Origin: a bacterium
GTDB taxonomy: Bacteria; Bacteroidota; Rhodothermia; Balneolales; M1805
DNA length: 44,985 nucleotides
Direction of reading: 5' to 3'
NCBI GenBank assembly: GCA_006226965.1
Contig: SBGQ01000182.1
Span: 1-44,985, forward strand
Part shown: piece by piece, positions 33,816 through 41,933 of the stretch
Layout of the letters: every line of letters starts with the position of its first letter
Numbering within the stretch: the first letter of the stretch is position 1
Position numbers and translations under genes: made by a program
The notes under the pieces: generated by a model
Seen by the model: only the letters and a program-made list of their open reading frames with translations
Databases searched by the model: none
Told to the model about the DNA's origin: nothing

Positions 33816-35267
33816 ATGAAAACATTTTTTAACCAACCGCCATACAGAAAGATATTTTCTGCCTTTTCTCTGATGATGGTTTTGATTGCTTTGCAATTAA
33901 CGCCGACAAAGGCTCAGGAAATCATCACCGTACAAAATGGAAATACAATTGATGCCAAAAATGCCACACAAGTTTTTGTGTATAATATTAAAGGCATGAA
34001 TATTAACGTAAAAGGTGTTGAAGGCCATGAACTTACCTATAAAGTATTCATTAAAGCCAACGAAAATGCCATGCTAAAAAACTTTGGCGGCGGACGTCTA
34101 TATAACAAAATGAATGATGGCGTGTTGGAGTTATATTTCGAAACCTCAGAAGAGTCAAACTCTAATAATCAACAAAACCAATCTTGGATTAAATCCTTTT
34201 TATCCTCAGGTGTTACTTATGAAAGCGTTATTAAAGAAGCCGTTTTAACACTTGAAGTTCCAAAGGAATTATTCTTTAAGGTAAATGCACGATACAGTAA
34301 TGTGAATGCGTCAGATTTCGATAAAAACGTTGAGTTAAAAACGCGAAGCGGTAATATCGAGTTAAATCGAGTTAATGGAGAAGTGCTCATTTTTAATGAT
34401 TACGGAAATACAAAAGGCTCTGATTTAAAGAGCCACGTTACAATAAACTCACGTTCCAGTGAAACCGAGTTAACTAATGTTGGCGGAATGGTGAAAATAG
34501 AATCAGACTACTCTGATGTGCGCCTCGAAAAAGTTGCAGGTTCTGTTTCCGTAGAAAATAAATCAGGAAAAGTTGTTGCAAGCGATTTAGAACGCGATTT
34601 TGACCACAGAGGGAATTATTCAAGCATCAAGCTGAAAAATGTTAAAGGTGTAGCAACTATAGATAATACAAACGGCTCGCTAGATGCAGAAAACATTGGT
34701 TCATTGAGTTTTAAAGGCAATTATTCTGATGCTTCTGTAGAAAATATTACCATGAGTCGCTTAGTTACAATCGAATCGAAATCATCGAGTTTGAAGCTAA
34801 AAAACGTTGTTGCTCCTGTTTCAATTGATGGTTCATATATGAAAATCAAGGTTCAAAAGGTAACGGGCGATGTGAAAGTGTATAACAAAAACGGTTCCGT
34901 TGATTTGGATGAAATTAAAGGAAATGTGCGCATTGACGGCGATTACAATGATGTAGAACTCAAAAATATTGATGCGAAATTGGTAGAAGCATTCAACAGA
35001 AACGGGTCTATTCGTGCAGAGTTACTCGGAAATCCTGAATCAGTTTCATTTCGAAACAGATATGGAAGCGTAAATCTAAAAATGAAAAATGAGTATATCG
35101 GAAAAACATCACTTGAAGTGAGCTACGGCTCAATAAAACATCCTTTTGATGCAGCTTCGGTAACGAGAGAAATTAAAAATACAAACGACCATATGATTGA
35201 ATTAAACGGAAAAGGCAAAACCGAAATTCAAATCAGAGTAGAAAACGGTTCGATTACAATCGAATAA
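33816..35267 (+). CDS. DUF4097-like exported adhesin-type beta-helix protein
   Basis: This 483-aa exported protein (signal peptide about 1-34, ending TPTKAQ) opens with a domain of the type VFVYNIKGMNINVKGVEG. It then carries repeated short beta units such as RSGNIELNRVNGEV, GNYSSIKLKNVKG, NGSVDLDEIKGN and DYNDVELKNID, alternating NG/DY turns with x-V-x-L strands. This pattern is characteristic of DUF4097/DUF2807 putative adhesins, predicted right-handed beta-helices. I take the ATG at 33816 because the longer frame from 33762 only adds an unlikely stretch in front of the signal peptide and overlaps the previous gene. It is the last gene of the sigma-factor operon and a likely target or output of that system; the function is not known. 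Confidence 0.82.
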   Translation: MKTFFNQPPYRKIFSAFSLMMVLIALQLTPTKAQEIITVQNGNTIDAKNATQVFVYNIKGMNINVKGVEGHELTYKVFIKANENAMLKNFGGGRLYNKMNDGVLELYFETSEESNSNNQQNQSWIKSFLSSGVTYESVIKEAVLTLEVPKELFFKVNARYSNVNASDFDKNVELKTRSGNIELNRVNGEVLIFNDYGNTKGSDLKSHVTINSRSSETELTNVGGMVKIESDYSDVRLEKVAGSVSVENKSGKVVASDLERDFDHRGNYSSIKLKNVKGVATIDNTNGSLDAENIGSLSFKGNYSDASVENITMSRLVTIESKSSSLKLKNVVAPVSIDGSYMKIKVQKVTGDVKVYNKNGSVDLDEIKGNVRIDGDYNDVELKNIDAKLVEAFNRNGSIRAELLGNPESVSFRNRYGSVNLKMKNEYIGKTSLEVSYGSIKHPFDAASVTREIKNTNDHMIELNGKGKTEIQIRVENGSITIE

Positions 35268-35288
35268 AAAATTTGAAAGCAAAAAATG

Positions 35289-35320
35289 AAAAAGCCACTT
35301 CTTATGAGGTGGCTTTTTTT
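35289..35320. terminator. Bidirectional terminator overlapping a minus-strand stop codon
   Basis: AAAAAGCCACTTC (35289-35301) pairs with GAGGTGGCTTTTT (35306-35318; one T-G pair). The four-base loop TTAT contains the stop codon (35302-35304 on the minus strand) of the next gene, so the right arm also encodes that protein's last residues. Confidence 0.9.
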
Positions 35321-35679
35321 ATGATTAATGTAGCTAATAAACATTCTAATAAGCTCAGTGGAATTGCCCAAGGAAGTATGGAATAGGGAAGTACAGACAT
35401 ATTGCCGATAACAATCCACATCATTAAAAATCCCCCGAGCCAGCTTAATAAAACCGTTTCCAAAACATTAAACTTTTGGCTGATTCTGTAAATGAAGAGA
35501 GCAAAAGCCAATGACCAAACTCCCCAAAATGCGCCGTTAATCGGTTCTGACGGAAACGTAATACCCATAGAATCATAATGATTTACCCAATCCGTTTTCA
35601 ACAGAAATTCGTTTCTCAAAAATTCTGAAATCGAAATCCAAATGGTTGCCAGTAAAATGGCTAAAATATTTTTTTTCAT
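35302..35679 (-). CDS. Small four-helix membrane protein, unknown function
   Basis: This 125-aa protein has four hydrophobic helices (about 4-20, 48-66, 72-92 and 100-120), with a polar loop HYDSMGITFPSEPINGA between the first two. I do not recognise a family with confidence; it looks like a small integral membrane protein with cytoplasmic KK at both ends. It begins 4 nt after the stop of the polysaccharide deacetylase gene, so it is the last gene of a minus-strand operon. Its final codons (KKATS) and stop form one arm and the loop of the terminator shared with the opposite gene. Confidence 0.75.
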   Translation of the reverse strand: MKKNILAILLATIWISISEFLRNEFLLKTDWVNHYDSMGITFPSEPINGAFWGVWSLAFALFIYRISQKFNVLETVLLSWLGGFLMMWIVIGNMSVLPYSILPWAIPLSLLECLLATLIIKKATS

Positions 35680-35683
35680 TGTG

Positions 35684-36613
35684 TTATTGTGCGGTTAGGG
35701 AATCGTATTCTTTCGCGATGAGTGAATCTTCCGGTTCAATGCGCATCCACTGTTGACGAACTTTTTCGTCTTTCATCCAGCGATATAACCAGGAAATACC
35801 CCATTTTTGATAGTACGAATCTTTTTGTAGATACAAATCATCGGTTAAAACGTCAGATAATGGGACAATGTCATAGTCCATTTTAGAAAAATGTTGAACG
35901 ATTTCACCCAAATAATGCGCATTTAGTGGATTATCGTGGCACAAATAAATGTGTTTGATTGAGCGTCCATAAACCTGACCGGAAAGACTATCAAAAAAAG
36001 TGAGCGCTTTAATCGTTAAATCGACATATCGCTTCCCGATTTCTGCCGCTTTAACGGAATCGCCCTTTTCAAGATAAAACTCATAAACCGCATTAAACAT
36101 CCAATCGCTGCTTTCAACAGTATGAGGCGATAACACATATTTTTTTTGATTCAGATATTCACGAATACGAATGTGTTCGGTGGAATCTTTCCCCAGATCA
36201 TTAAACGGGAAACGAAAATAGTTTCCGCTTTTTCCACGTGATTTAAGCAATTTATCAGTTATCTGATAGCCTTCTTTTATGTCATTGGTAAACGCATCGT
36301 AACCAACGGTTGAATAGCGAGAATGATTTTTTGTGTGATTTCCTGATGTGATATACGGCCGAAAAATCCACTCTTTTAATAAGTCTTTATTTAGTTGAAA
36401 ATCGCCGTTTTTTTCGAGTAAACCTTCATTTATAAATATGGCTGCCGGAATATTCAGGCTGTCTAAAGTCTGTAATAAAGCAGATTTGCCTTGTTGATGA
36501 TACTGTGCCGTGTTTGGAACATCATCAATTGTGATAGCGATTTTCTTTTGAGCAAAAACTGTTTGAGAATTGCATAACAAAAGAAAGAAAAAGGAAAAAA
36601 GAACTTTATTCAT
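35684..36613 (-). CDS. Polysaccharide deacetylase family protein, exported
   Basis: NodB-homology enzymes remove N- or O-acetyl groups from polysaccharides with a metal ion held by Asp-His-His. In this 309-aa protein the signal peptide (1-22) is followed at once by the first motif TIDDVP (28-33; D30 and D31, in place of the usual TFDDGP). Motif 2 follows as SGNHTKNH with H93 and H97, then motif 3 as YFRFPFND and a later HIYLCHDNPL. The intact metal ligands suggest an active enzyme on envelope or extracellular glycan. It lies 22 nt after the LOG-family gene and 4 nt before a small membrane protein, in one operon. The exact substrate is unknown. Confidence 0.87.
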   Translation of the reverse strand: MNKVLFSFFFLLLCNSQTVFAQKKIAITIDDVPNTAQYHQQGKSALLQTLDSLNIPAAIFINEGLLEKNGDFQLNKDLLKEWIFRPYITSGNHTKNHSRYSTVGYDAFTNDIKEGYQITDKLLKSRGKSGNYFRFPFNDLGKDSTEHIRIREYLNQKKYVLSPHTVESSDWMFNAVYEFYLEKGDSVKAAEIGKRYVDLTIKALTFFDSLSGQVYGRSIKHIYLCHDNPLNAHYLGEIVQHFSKMDYDIVPLSDVLTDDLYLQKDSYYQKWGISWLYRWMKDEKVRQQWMRIEPEDSLIAKEYDSLTAQ

Positions 36614-36635
36614 AATTAGAGCTTAAAAAAACAAT

Positions 36636-37229
36636 CTAAACGATGTCAAAATCATGCGAGTTATGCCTTTGAACAGGAACCTGTTCCAAGGATTGAGTTA
36701 ACGTTTCTAACGATGAATGAACTTCATACAAATTTCGGTTTTCAGGTCGAATAAAACCTTTGGAAATCATATCCTCCAAAAGTTGAATCAATGAATCATA
36801 AAATCCATCCTGATTAAAAATAAAAACAGGTTTTTGATGGATGTTTAATTGGCGCCAGGTTATGACTTCAAACAATTCTTCTAATGTGCCGACTCCGCCC
36901 GGTAAAGCCACAAATGCATCTGCTTTTTCCATCATAATGGCTTTTCTTTCATGCATGGTGCTTACTTCAATTAATTCAGTAAGATGAAAATGAGCTACTT
37001 CCCGAGTTTTCAAAACAGTTGGAATTACACCGATTACAGGTGCATTTTGTTTGAGGAATCCGTTAGCAATTGCGCCCATCACCCCGATGGATGCTCCGCC
37101 GTAAACCAAGCCCATTTGTTTAGATGCTAAAGTTGAACCGAGTTCGGCTGCTGTTTCAGTAAATGTGGAGTCGAATCCGCCGGATGAACCGCAAAAAACA
37201 GTTATCCATTTGTGAGGTGTAAAAGGCAT
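36636..37229 (-). CDS. LOG-family nucleoside-monophosphate phosphoribohydrolase
   Basis: LOG enzymes hydrolyse nucleoside 5'-monophosphates (cytokinin ribotides in some organisms) to base and ribose-5-phosphate. The family is typed by PGGxGTxxE. The 197-aa protein, read from the ATG at 37229, has VFCGSSGG (11-18), YGGASIGVMGAIA, MHERKAIM (92-99) and PGGVGTLEE (110-118), the complete active-site pattern. A longer frame to 37295 adds 22 residues that lie inside the previous gene and have no counterpart in the family, so the inner ATG is preferred. It starts 1 nt after the stop of the preceding gene. The real substrate in this bacterium is unknown; many family members are not cytokinin enzymes. 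Confidence 0.9.
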   Translation of the reverse strand: MPFTPHKWITVFCGSSGGFDSTFTETAAELGSTLASKQMGLVYGGASIGVMGAIANGFLKQNAPVIGVIPTVLKTREVAHFHLTELIEVSTMHERKAIMMEKADAFVALPGGVGTLEELFEVITWRQLNIHQKPVFIFNQDGFYDSLIQLLEDMISKGFIRPENRNLYEVHSSLETLTQSLEQVPVQRHNSHDFDIV

Positions 37230-37230
37230 G

Positions 37231-37947
37231 TTAATTTCGATTTTTCTTTCTGTTGATTTCTTGTGATAAACGCTCGCGAATATAATCCGGTTCAATGCCG
37301 TGTTCCAAAGCTGTTATGGCATCGTGCATAATTTTAAATCGAAGTTCCACTTCCGGCGGTAAGTTGGTGTATTGTTCGCGAATGGAATCTTCTGCACGTT
37401 GAATGGATTCTCTAGCCCAAATACAATACTCCAATCTGTCCTCGGCTTCATCAAACTGTTCAAACAAGATTTCCAACAATTCCAAAGCCGCTTCTTCTGC
37501 TTTTCCATCCGGTAATTTGGGTGATTTATTTCGCTCTCGTTTTTGACGGTCTTCACGTTTAAGTTGTTCTCGAATAAAGTCGAAACTGAGTTGCAGCAAG
37601 GTCGCCATGATTTCGCTTGGCCATTTGAATTCAGGCGCTTCCGTTTTGTTTTGCGCAATTTGATTCGCTGCCGTTGTTGATTCCTGCGTTTTTGCTAAGG
37701 TCTGATTACGGTAAATACTTAGCTGTATTAACTGACCCTGTTTATTATAAAATTGCTGTTGTGCCGCTTGTTGATTTAAGTGTAAGGTAGCTGACGGAGG
37801 CAGTGGTTTTACGGGCGTTTTGGGAGTCTGCGTTTGATTCTTTAACAAATCCTGAAAGTTTTCCGCGTTGCTTCCAGCAACAGGTTTTAACTGCTCTAAG
37901 GGACGCAGACTTTCCAATAATTGTGCTATAACGCGAGAGATTTCCAA
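37231..37947 (-). CDS. Uncharacterised Gln-rich and helical protein
   Basis: I do not recognise this 238-aa protein. Its N-terminal third is an amphipathic start followed by a proline-, Gln- and Thr-rich stretch (about 40-110), probably disordered. The remainder (about 110-238) is highly charged and helical, with likely coiled-coil segments around QLKREDRQKRERNK and LEILFEQFDEAEDRLEY. It has no signal peptide or membrane segment. It is the first gene of a minus-strand operon and is joined to the LOG gene by a 1-nt gap. It is more likely a structural or adaptor protein than an enzyme, but that is inference from composition. Confidence 0.75.
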   Translation of the reverse strand: MEISRVIAQLLESLRPLEQLKPVAGSNAENFQDLLKNQTQTPKTPVKPLPPSATLHLNQQAAQQQFYNKQGQLIQLSIYRNQTLAKTQESTTAANQIAQNKTEAPEFKWPSEIMATLLQLSFDFIREQLKREDRQKRERNKSPKLPDGKAEEAALELLEILFEQFDEAEDRLEYCIWARESIQRAEDSIREQYTNLPPEVELRFKIMHDAITALEHGIEPDYIRERLSQEINRKKNRN

Positions 37948-38069
37948 TGGATTAAACGTTAATTAAAACAAGGGTTTTGGTGGACTATTCAAAATAACAT
38001 TTTACCCAATTAATAATTGATTCCTTTTTACGCTTTGTAAACTAAATGCATAAATAAAATCATTGCACA

Positions 38070-38077
38070 TAAATTTG
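38070..38077 (+). promoter_or_regulatory. Possible -7 element of the 38135 gene
   Basis: TAAATTTG matches TAnnTTTG and lies 57 nt before the ATG. No clear upstream element was seen. Confidence 0.4.
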
Positions 38078-38134
38078 ATATTTAGATTGATTCAGCTAAA
38101 TTGATAAAAATCTTTTAAATAAGGAGACGCTAAA

Positions 38135-38647
38135 ATGAAGAAGTACGGTATTCTGTTGTTGAGTTTTATGTTTATTTCAATCCAATTGTTAAATGCTCAT
38201 GGATTTAGATATTCAAAGTGGGGCATGTCGAAAAACGAAGTCAAACAAATTGAATTAAGCGAAATTTTTCTTGAAACTGATAATTTGATTGTTTATCAAA
38301 CAGAATTAGCTGGTTATAAAGTGGCTATGAGTTATCAATTCGAAGACAATAAACTGGTTAAAGCATCTTATAAAATAGCTGAACCATATTCCCAAAAAGA
38401 CATGATAAAAGCATATGTTTTCTTTAAGAACTTGCTTGATAAAAAATATGGAAAGGCAGAAAAAAGTGAGAATGCCAGTCAGGTAATAAATCTAACCAGT
38501 ACGAGTATCTCATTATATGAATTAGATACAGTTCTCGAAAATTTACATGTTGAAAATCAATGGAATTCGGAAGAAAATAAAGTTCAGATGGCATTAAAAA
38601 GTGACACTGATAAATCAGAATTGACCATTCTATATCTAACTGAATAA
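38135..38647 (+). CDS. Small exported protein of unknown function
   Basis: This 170-aa protein has a clear signal peptide (1-21, MKKYGILLLSFMFISIQLLN). The mature part begins GFRYSKWGMSKNEVKQIE, a W-G-M-S/T-x-x-E-V pattern seen at the start of various small periplasmic proteins. It continues with mixed beta and helix (YKVAMSYQF, DLLDK-like helix with KNLLDKKYGKAEKS). There is no lipobox, cysteine or membrane anchor, so it is probably periplasmic or secreted. AAGGAG, seven bases before the ATG, is one of the best ribosome-binding sites in the window. It is a single-gene unit between the operon at 35302-37947 and the shared terminator at 38672-38703; I cannot assign a function. Confidence 0.8.
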   Translation: MKKYGILLLSFMFISIQLLNAHGFRYSKWGMSKNEVKQIELSEIFLETDNLIVYQTELAGYKVAMSYQFEDNKLVKASYKIAEPYSQKDMIKAYVFFKNLLDKKYGKAEKSENASQVINLTSTSISLYELDTVLENLHVENQWNSEENKVQMALKSDTDKSELTILYLTE

Positions 38648-38671
38648 ATTAGTTTTGGCATAAATCTTTGG

Positions 38672-38705
38672 AAAAAAGCGATAGCTTAACGCATCGCTTT
38701 TTTTA
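38672..38705. terminator. Bidirectional terminator
   Basis: AAAAAAGCGAT (38672-38682) pairs with ATCGCTTTTTT (38693-38703) around a ten-base loop, with T-runs on both strands. It lies between the convergent genes ending at 38647 and 38760. Confidence 0.87.
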
Positions 38706-38759
38706 TGTCTGCTATCCAATATTTAGTAAATCACAGACTAAGCAGTGCAGGGTAGCCTT

Positions 38760-39581
38760 TTATTTCCTTGCCAGAGCGTAAATTCCGGTGCCTTTTTCGT
38801 TTTTGGTGAACATATCAATATTCATCAAAATTAAACCCGGGATTAAAGTGAGAGTGTAATAAAACGGCAAAAAGACAATCATCAACTTGCTCATAGTAAG
38901 CCACATCATCGGGTATTTGATGAGCATTACCCATGCGGTGTGTCCGGCGGTTCCGTACGAATAATGAACTTTTACAGGGGTGAGTCCGGCTAATGTGAGT
39001 TTGTCGGAAATATCTTGTTTAGAATAACCTGCACGTGCATGTTCTCCAACAAAGGTATCGTCTTCGCCTGCATCATCTTCTGCATAATGGGAAGGAGAGT
39101 GCATGAGGAAATAACCGCCTTTTTTAAGACGTTTTGAGCAATTTGTTATCACTTTTACGTCTTCTTCAATATGTTCGAGAACATCAACGCACAGACAAAA
39201 ATCGAACTGTTCATCAGCGTGATTCATTTCTAACAAATCCTGAACTTCGAAACGGATTCTGTTTTTTTCGAGGTCATCTGCAAAATAATGACGGCAATCA
39301 TCCAAATAATCAGCTTTTACATCAACGGCAAGAATGTTCACATTTGGGAAAGTCTTTAATAAAAAGCGATCGTATTGCCCGAATCCGTTTCCGGCATCCA
39401 GAATGTTAACCGGATTGTTCTTTTTTAGCTCAGAAGCTAAACCGCGAACAACACCGCGAACATGCCAGCTTCTCAGAAAAAACAAATCTAAAAGTGAGTA
39501 GAAAATGGAGCGAAAAGGACGTGAGTGTTTAATGAAACGTGCAAATCGGTCTTTTACCGGATCGTATGCAATTTTACTCAT
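38760..39581 (-). CDS. SAM-dependent methyltransferase with C-terminal membrane segments
   Basis: This 273-aa class I methyltransferase has motif I ILDAGNGFGQYD (60-71), a D in LAVDVKAD, and FDFCLCVDVLEHIEED further on. The domain ends by about residue 205. The C-terminal part has hydrophobic helices (about 215-255: WVMLIKYPMMWLTMSKLMIV and FYYTLTLIPGLILMNIDMF), suggesting the enzyme is attached to the inner membrane. It follows the glycosyltransferase gene by 14 nt in one operon, so the substrate could be a lipid-linked sugar or lipid. The actual substrate is unknown. Confidence 0.85.
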   Translation of the reverse strand: MSKIAYDPVKDRFARFIKHSRPFRSIFYSLLDLFFLRSWHVRGVVRGLASELKKNNPVNILDAGNGFGQYDRFLLKTFPNVNILAVDVKADYLDDCRHYFADDLEKNRIRFEVQDLLEMNHADEQFDFCLCVDVLEHIEEDVKVITNCSKRLKKGGYFLMHSPSHYAEDDAGEDDTFVGEHARAGYSKQDISDKLTLAGLTPVKVHYSYGTAGHTAWVMLIKYPMMWLTMSKLMIVFLPFYYTLTLIPGLILMNIDMFTKNEKGTGIYALARK

Positions 39582-39595
39582 GGAATCGAATCGAA

Positions 39596-40537
39596 TTAAA
39601 TGATTTCTTTTACGTGGGCGCGTTCAGGTCCGTTCTTCTTGATAATGAGCTCACCAATTAAACCGACGGAGAAAAACTGAACTCCAAGTACCATAAACAG
39701 CACGCCAATTATTAATAAAGGTCTGTTAGATAAAAACTGATTCAGGAAAATACGTGCGAATACTAACCAGCCGACAATTCCTGATCCTGTAAGGAGAGAT
39801 ACGGTTCCTAAGGTTCCGAAAAAGTGCATTGGACGTTGCAAATAACGTTGTACAAATAAAATGCTTACTAAGTCCAAAAAGCCTTTAACGAATCGGGAAA
39901 GTCCGAATTTGGAATACCCGTATTTGCGAGCATGGTGTTGAACAACTTTTTCGCCGATTTTTGAAAAACCTTCCCATTTCGCCAAAAGCGGAATATATCG
40001 GTGTAATTCACCATACAATCGGATAGAATGAATAACTTCAGCTTTGTAAGCTTTTAATCCGCAATTGAAATCGTGTAATTCAATTCCTGCCGCCTGCGAG
40101 GTAACGAAATTGAAGAATTTGGAAGGGATGGTTTTTGAAATCGGGTCGTATCGTTTTTGCTTCCAACCGCTTACTAAATCCAAACCGTCTTTTAACATCT
40201 GAATCATTTCAGGAAGTTCATCAGGATCGTCTTGTAAATCGGCATCCATAGTACAAATGTAGTTTCCGGTTGCGAGTTCAAAACCTTCCTGTAAAGCCGC
40301 TGATTTGCCGTAATTCCTACGAAGACGAACACCTTTAACAAACGTTTTTGATTGTTGCAGGGATGCAATGGTTTTCCATGAGTCATCTGTTGAGCCATCA
40401 TCCACAAAAATAACTTCGAATGCGTAACCGGCTTTAGTCAATGAAGCTTCTATTCTATCGGTAAGTTCAGGCAGAGATTCCTGCTCGTTGAGCAAGGGTA
40501 CAACTACGCTAACTTTTTCTATTTTTGATTCACTCAT
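39596..40537 (-). CDS. GT2-family glycosyltransferase (DPM/GtrB type)
   Basis: This membrane glycosyltransferase uses a nucleotide sugar to glycosylate a polyprenyl phosphate. The 313-aa protein (from the ATG at 40537) has the nucleotide-binding VDDGST (45-50), the DADLQDD (98-104) metal-binding region and the RYIPLLAKWEG acceptor area. It ends in two hydrophobic helices (about 232-255 and 270-295), a layout seen in GtrB and DPMS-type enzymes. The frame can be extended to a TTG at 40579, but the added 14 residues look non-conserved. The gene heads a two-gene operon with a methyltransferase, 14 nt apart, probably for a lipid-linked sugar. Confidence 0.92.
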   Translation of the reverse strand: MSESKIEKVSVVVPLLNEQESLPELTDRIEASLTKAGYAFEVIFVDDGSTDDSWKTIASLQQSKTFVKGVRLRRNYGKSAALQEGFELATGNYICTMDADLQDDPDELPEMIQMLKDGLDLVSGWKQKRYDPISKTIPSKFFNFVTSQAAGIELHDFNCGLKAYKAEVIHSIRLYGELHRYIPLLAKWEGFSKIGEKVVQHHARKYGYSKFGLSRFVKGFLDLVSILFVQRYLQRPMHFFGTLGTVSLLTGSGIVGWLVFARIFLNQFLSNRPLLIIGVLFMVLGVQFFSVGLIGELIIKKNGPERAHVKEII

Positions 40538-40646
40538 AGTTTGGGAATCCACCACTGCAAAAATTTCGTTTTCTGGCAAATTTGAGCGCTAATTTAGTCA
40601 AATATGAGTACTTTTTGTGCAATTTCTGTTAAATCATCTCAGCATC

Positions 40647-40970
40647 ATGAAGAAATTATATTACAGTATCGGAGAAGTTTGTGAGTTGTGCGGTGTGGAA
40701 CATCACCATATTCGCTATTGGGAAACTAAAATTCCTGCACTTAAACCTCATAAAAACAAAGCCGGAAATCGAGTATTTACGGAAAAAGAAGTTCAATTAG
40801 TAGCTCAGCTTAAAGAGTTGGTAATCGATCAGGGCTATAGTGTTGACGGAGCAAAAAAAATGCTGTCAACGCAGAAAAAAGAGGGAAAACCTGTTACAGA
40901 TCAGGTTCAACTTCAAACAGATTTAAAAGAAATCAAACAATTTCTTATTCAAATTCGAGAGGCTTTATGA
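40647..40970 (+). CDS. MerR-family transcriptional regulator
   Basis: This 107-aa DNA-binding protein has the winged helix-turn-helix of MerR proteins near the N-terminus: YYSIGEVCELCGVEHHHIRYWE (recognition helix region) and then RVFTEKEVQLVAQLKELVI. A short coiled-coil follows. There is no C-terminal effector domain or metal-binding cysteine loop, so its inducer is unknown. I use the ATG at 40647; a TTG at 40617 would add ten non-conserved residues. It overlaps the next gene by four bases (ATGA), suggesting both are made together. Confidence 0.9.
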   Translation: MKKLYYSIGEVCELCGVEHHHIRYWETKIPALKPHKNKAGNRVFTEKEVQLVAQLKELVIDQGYSVDGAKKMLSTQKKEGKPVTDQVQLQTDLKEIKQFLIQIREAL

Positions 40971-41839
40971 TTCATTCAGGAAAAATCGGCCCTTTTACGT
41001 TGCACAGTATTCCAACCGGAGATTTTCGCCTTGATGGAGGGGCGATGTTTGGCGTTGTACCTAAGCCGCTGTGGAGCAAGAAGATTTCTGCAGACGAGTT
41101 GAATCGTATTCATATGGGAATGCGTTGTTTGCTTATTCATTCAGAGCAAACCGGACGTATCTATTTAATAGATACCGGCTTGGGGATGAAGTATGATGAA
41201 AAGTTCAAAAAAATCTATGCCTTGGATGACGAAAAAGATAATCTACTTGGCAACTTGGATAAGTTGGGTTACAGTCCGGACGATATTACCGATGTTATTT
41301 TCACTCATTTACATTTTGATCACGGCGGCGGAGCGATTAAGCGTGATGAAGACGGCGGATTAAGTCTGCAATTTCAGAACGCTTCTCATTGGGTAACACC
41401 TTCACACTGGGAAACGGTAAAAAATCCAAATGCTCGCGAAAAAGCCAGTTTTCTACCTGATAACATTGAACCCTTAAAAACGGCTCCCTTGCTCAAATTT
41501 AGTGATGAAGGCATGTGGTTTGAACCCGGTCTGGATGTTTTGGTGATGAACGGGCATACTTGGGGACAACAATTACCTCGCATTTCTTGGGACGGTAAAA
41601 CCTTGGTTTATACTGCGGATTTGATTCCGACTGCTGCGCATATTCCATTAGCGTGGGTTATGGGTTACGATATGAATCCCTTACAAACCCTGAAAGAAAA
41701 AGAAGCTTTTTTGAAAGAAGCTGCTGATGAAAACTGGTATTTGTTTTTAGAACACGATGCAGAATTTGAAGTAGTTCAGGTTGATTTTAACGGTAAGCAG
41801 TTTGAAGCCAAAGGAAATCTGACTTTAGCAGATATTTGA
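40967..41839 (+). CDS. MBL-fold metallo-hydrolase
   Basis: This 290-aa protein has the metallo-beta-lactamase fold with the zinc motif THLHFDHGGG (113-122; H114, H116, D118, H119), followed by NGHTWGQQ (a later His), VYTADLI (bridging Asp) and LEHDAEF (C-terminal His). All metal ligands needed for a dinuclear site are visible. Family members hydrolyse lactones, thioesters or phosphodiesters; the substrate here is unknown. Translational coupling with the MerR gene suggests it is the regulator's target. No signal peptide, so it is cytoplasmic. Confidence 0.9.
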   Translation: MIHSGKIGPFTLHSIPTGDFRLDGGAMFGVVPKPLWSKKISADELNRIHMGMRCLLIHSEQTGRIYLIDTGLGMKYDEKFKKIYALDDEKDNLLGNLDKLGYSPDDITDVIFTHLHFDHGGGAIKRDEDGGLSLQFQNASHWVTPSHWETVKNPNAREKASFLPDNIEPLKTAPLLKFSDEGMWFEPGLDVLVMNGHTWGQQLPRISWDGKTLVYTADLIPTAAHIPLAWVMGYDMNPLQTLKEKEAFLKEAADENWYLFLEHDAEFEVVQVDFNGKQFEAKGNLTLADI

Positions 41840-41891
41840 TTGAAATGTGTTAAGGTGTAATCTTTTACAAATTATCCTGAACTATTTAAAC

Positions 41892-41919
41892 AAAAAAGGC
41901 TCCTTTCGGAGCCTTTTTT
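41892..41919. terminator. Bidirectional terminator with UUUC-type loop
   Basis: AAAAAAGGCTCC (41892-41903) and GGAGCCTTTTTT (41908-41919) form a perfect 12-bp stem with a TTTC loop. It terminates the metallo-hydrolase gene and the convergent protease gene. Confidence 0.93.
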
Positions 41920-41933
41920 GTTTTCTAAGAATG

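Noticed and set aside
37314-37658. 114-residue frame inside the 238-aa gene
   Set aside because: It is an alternate frame of a charged, repetitive coding region; the 238-aa frame has better composition and an operon-consistent end.
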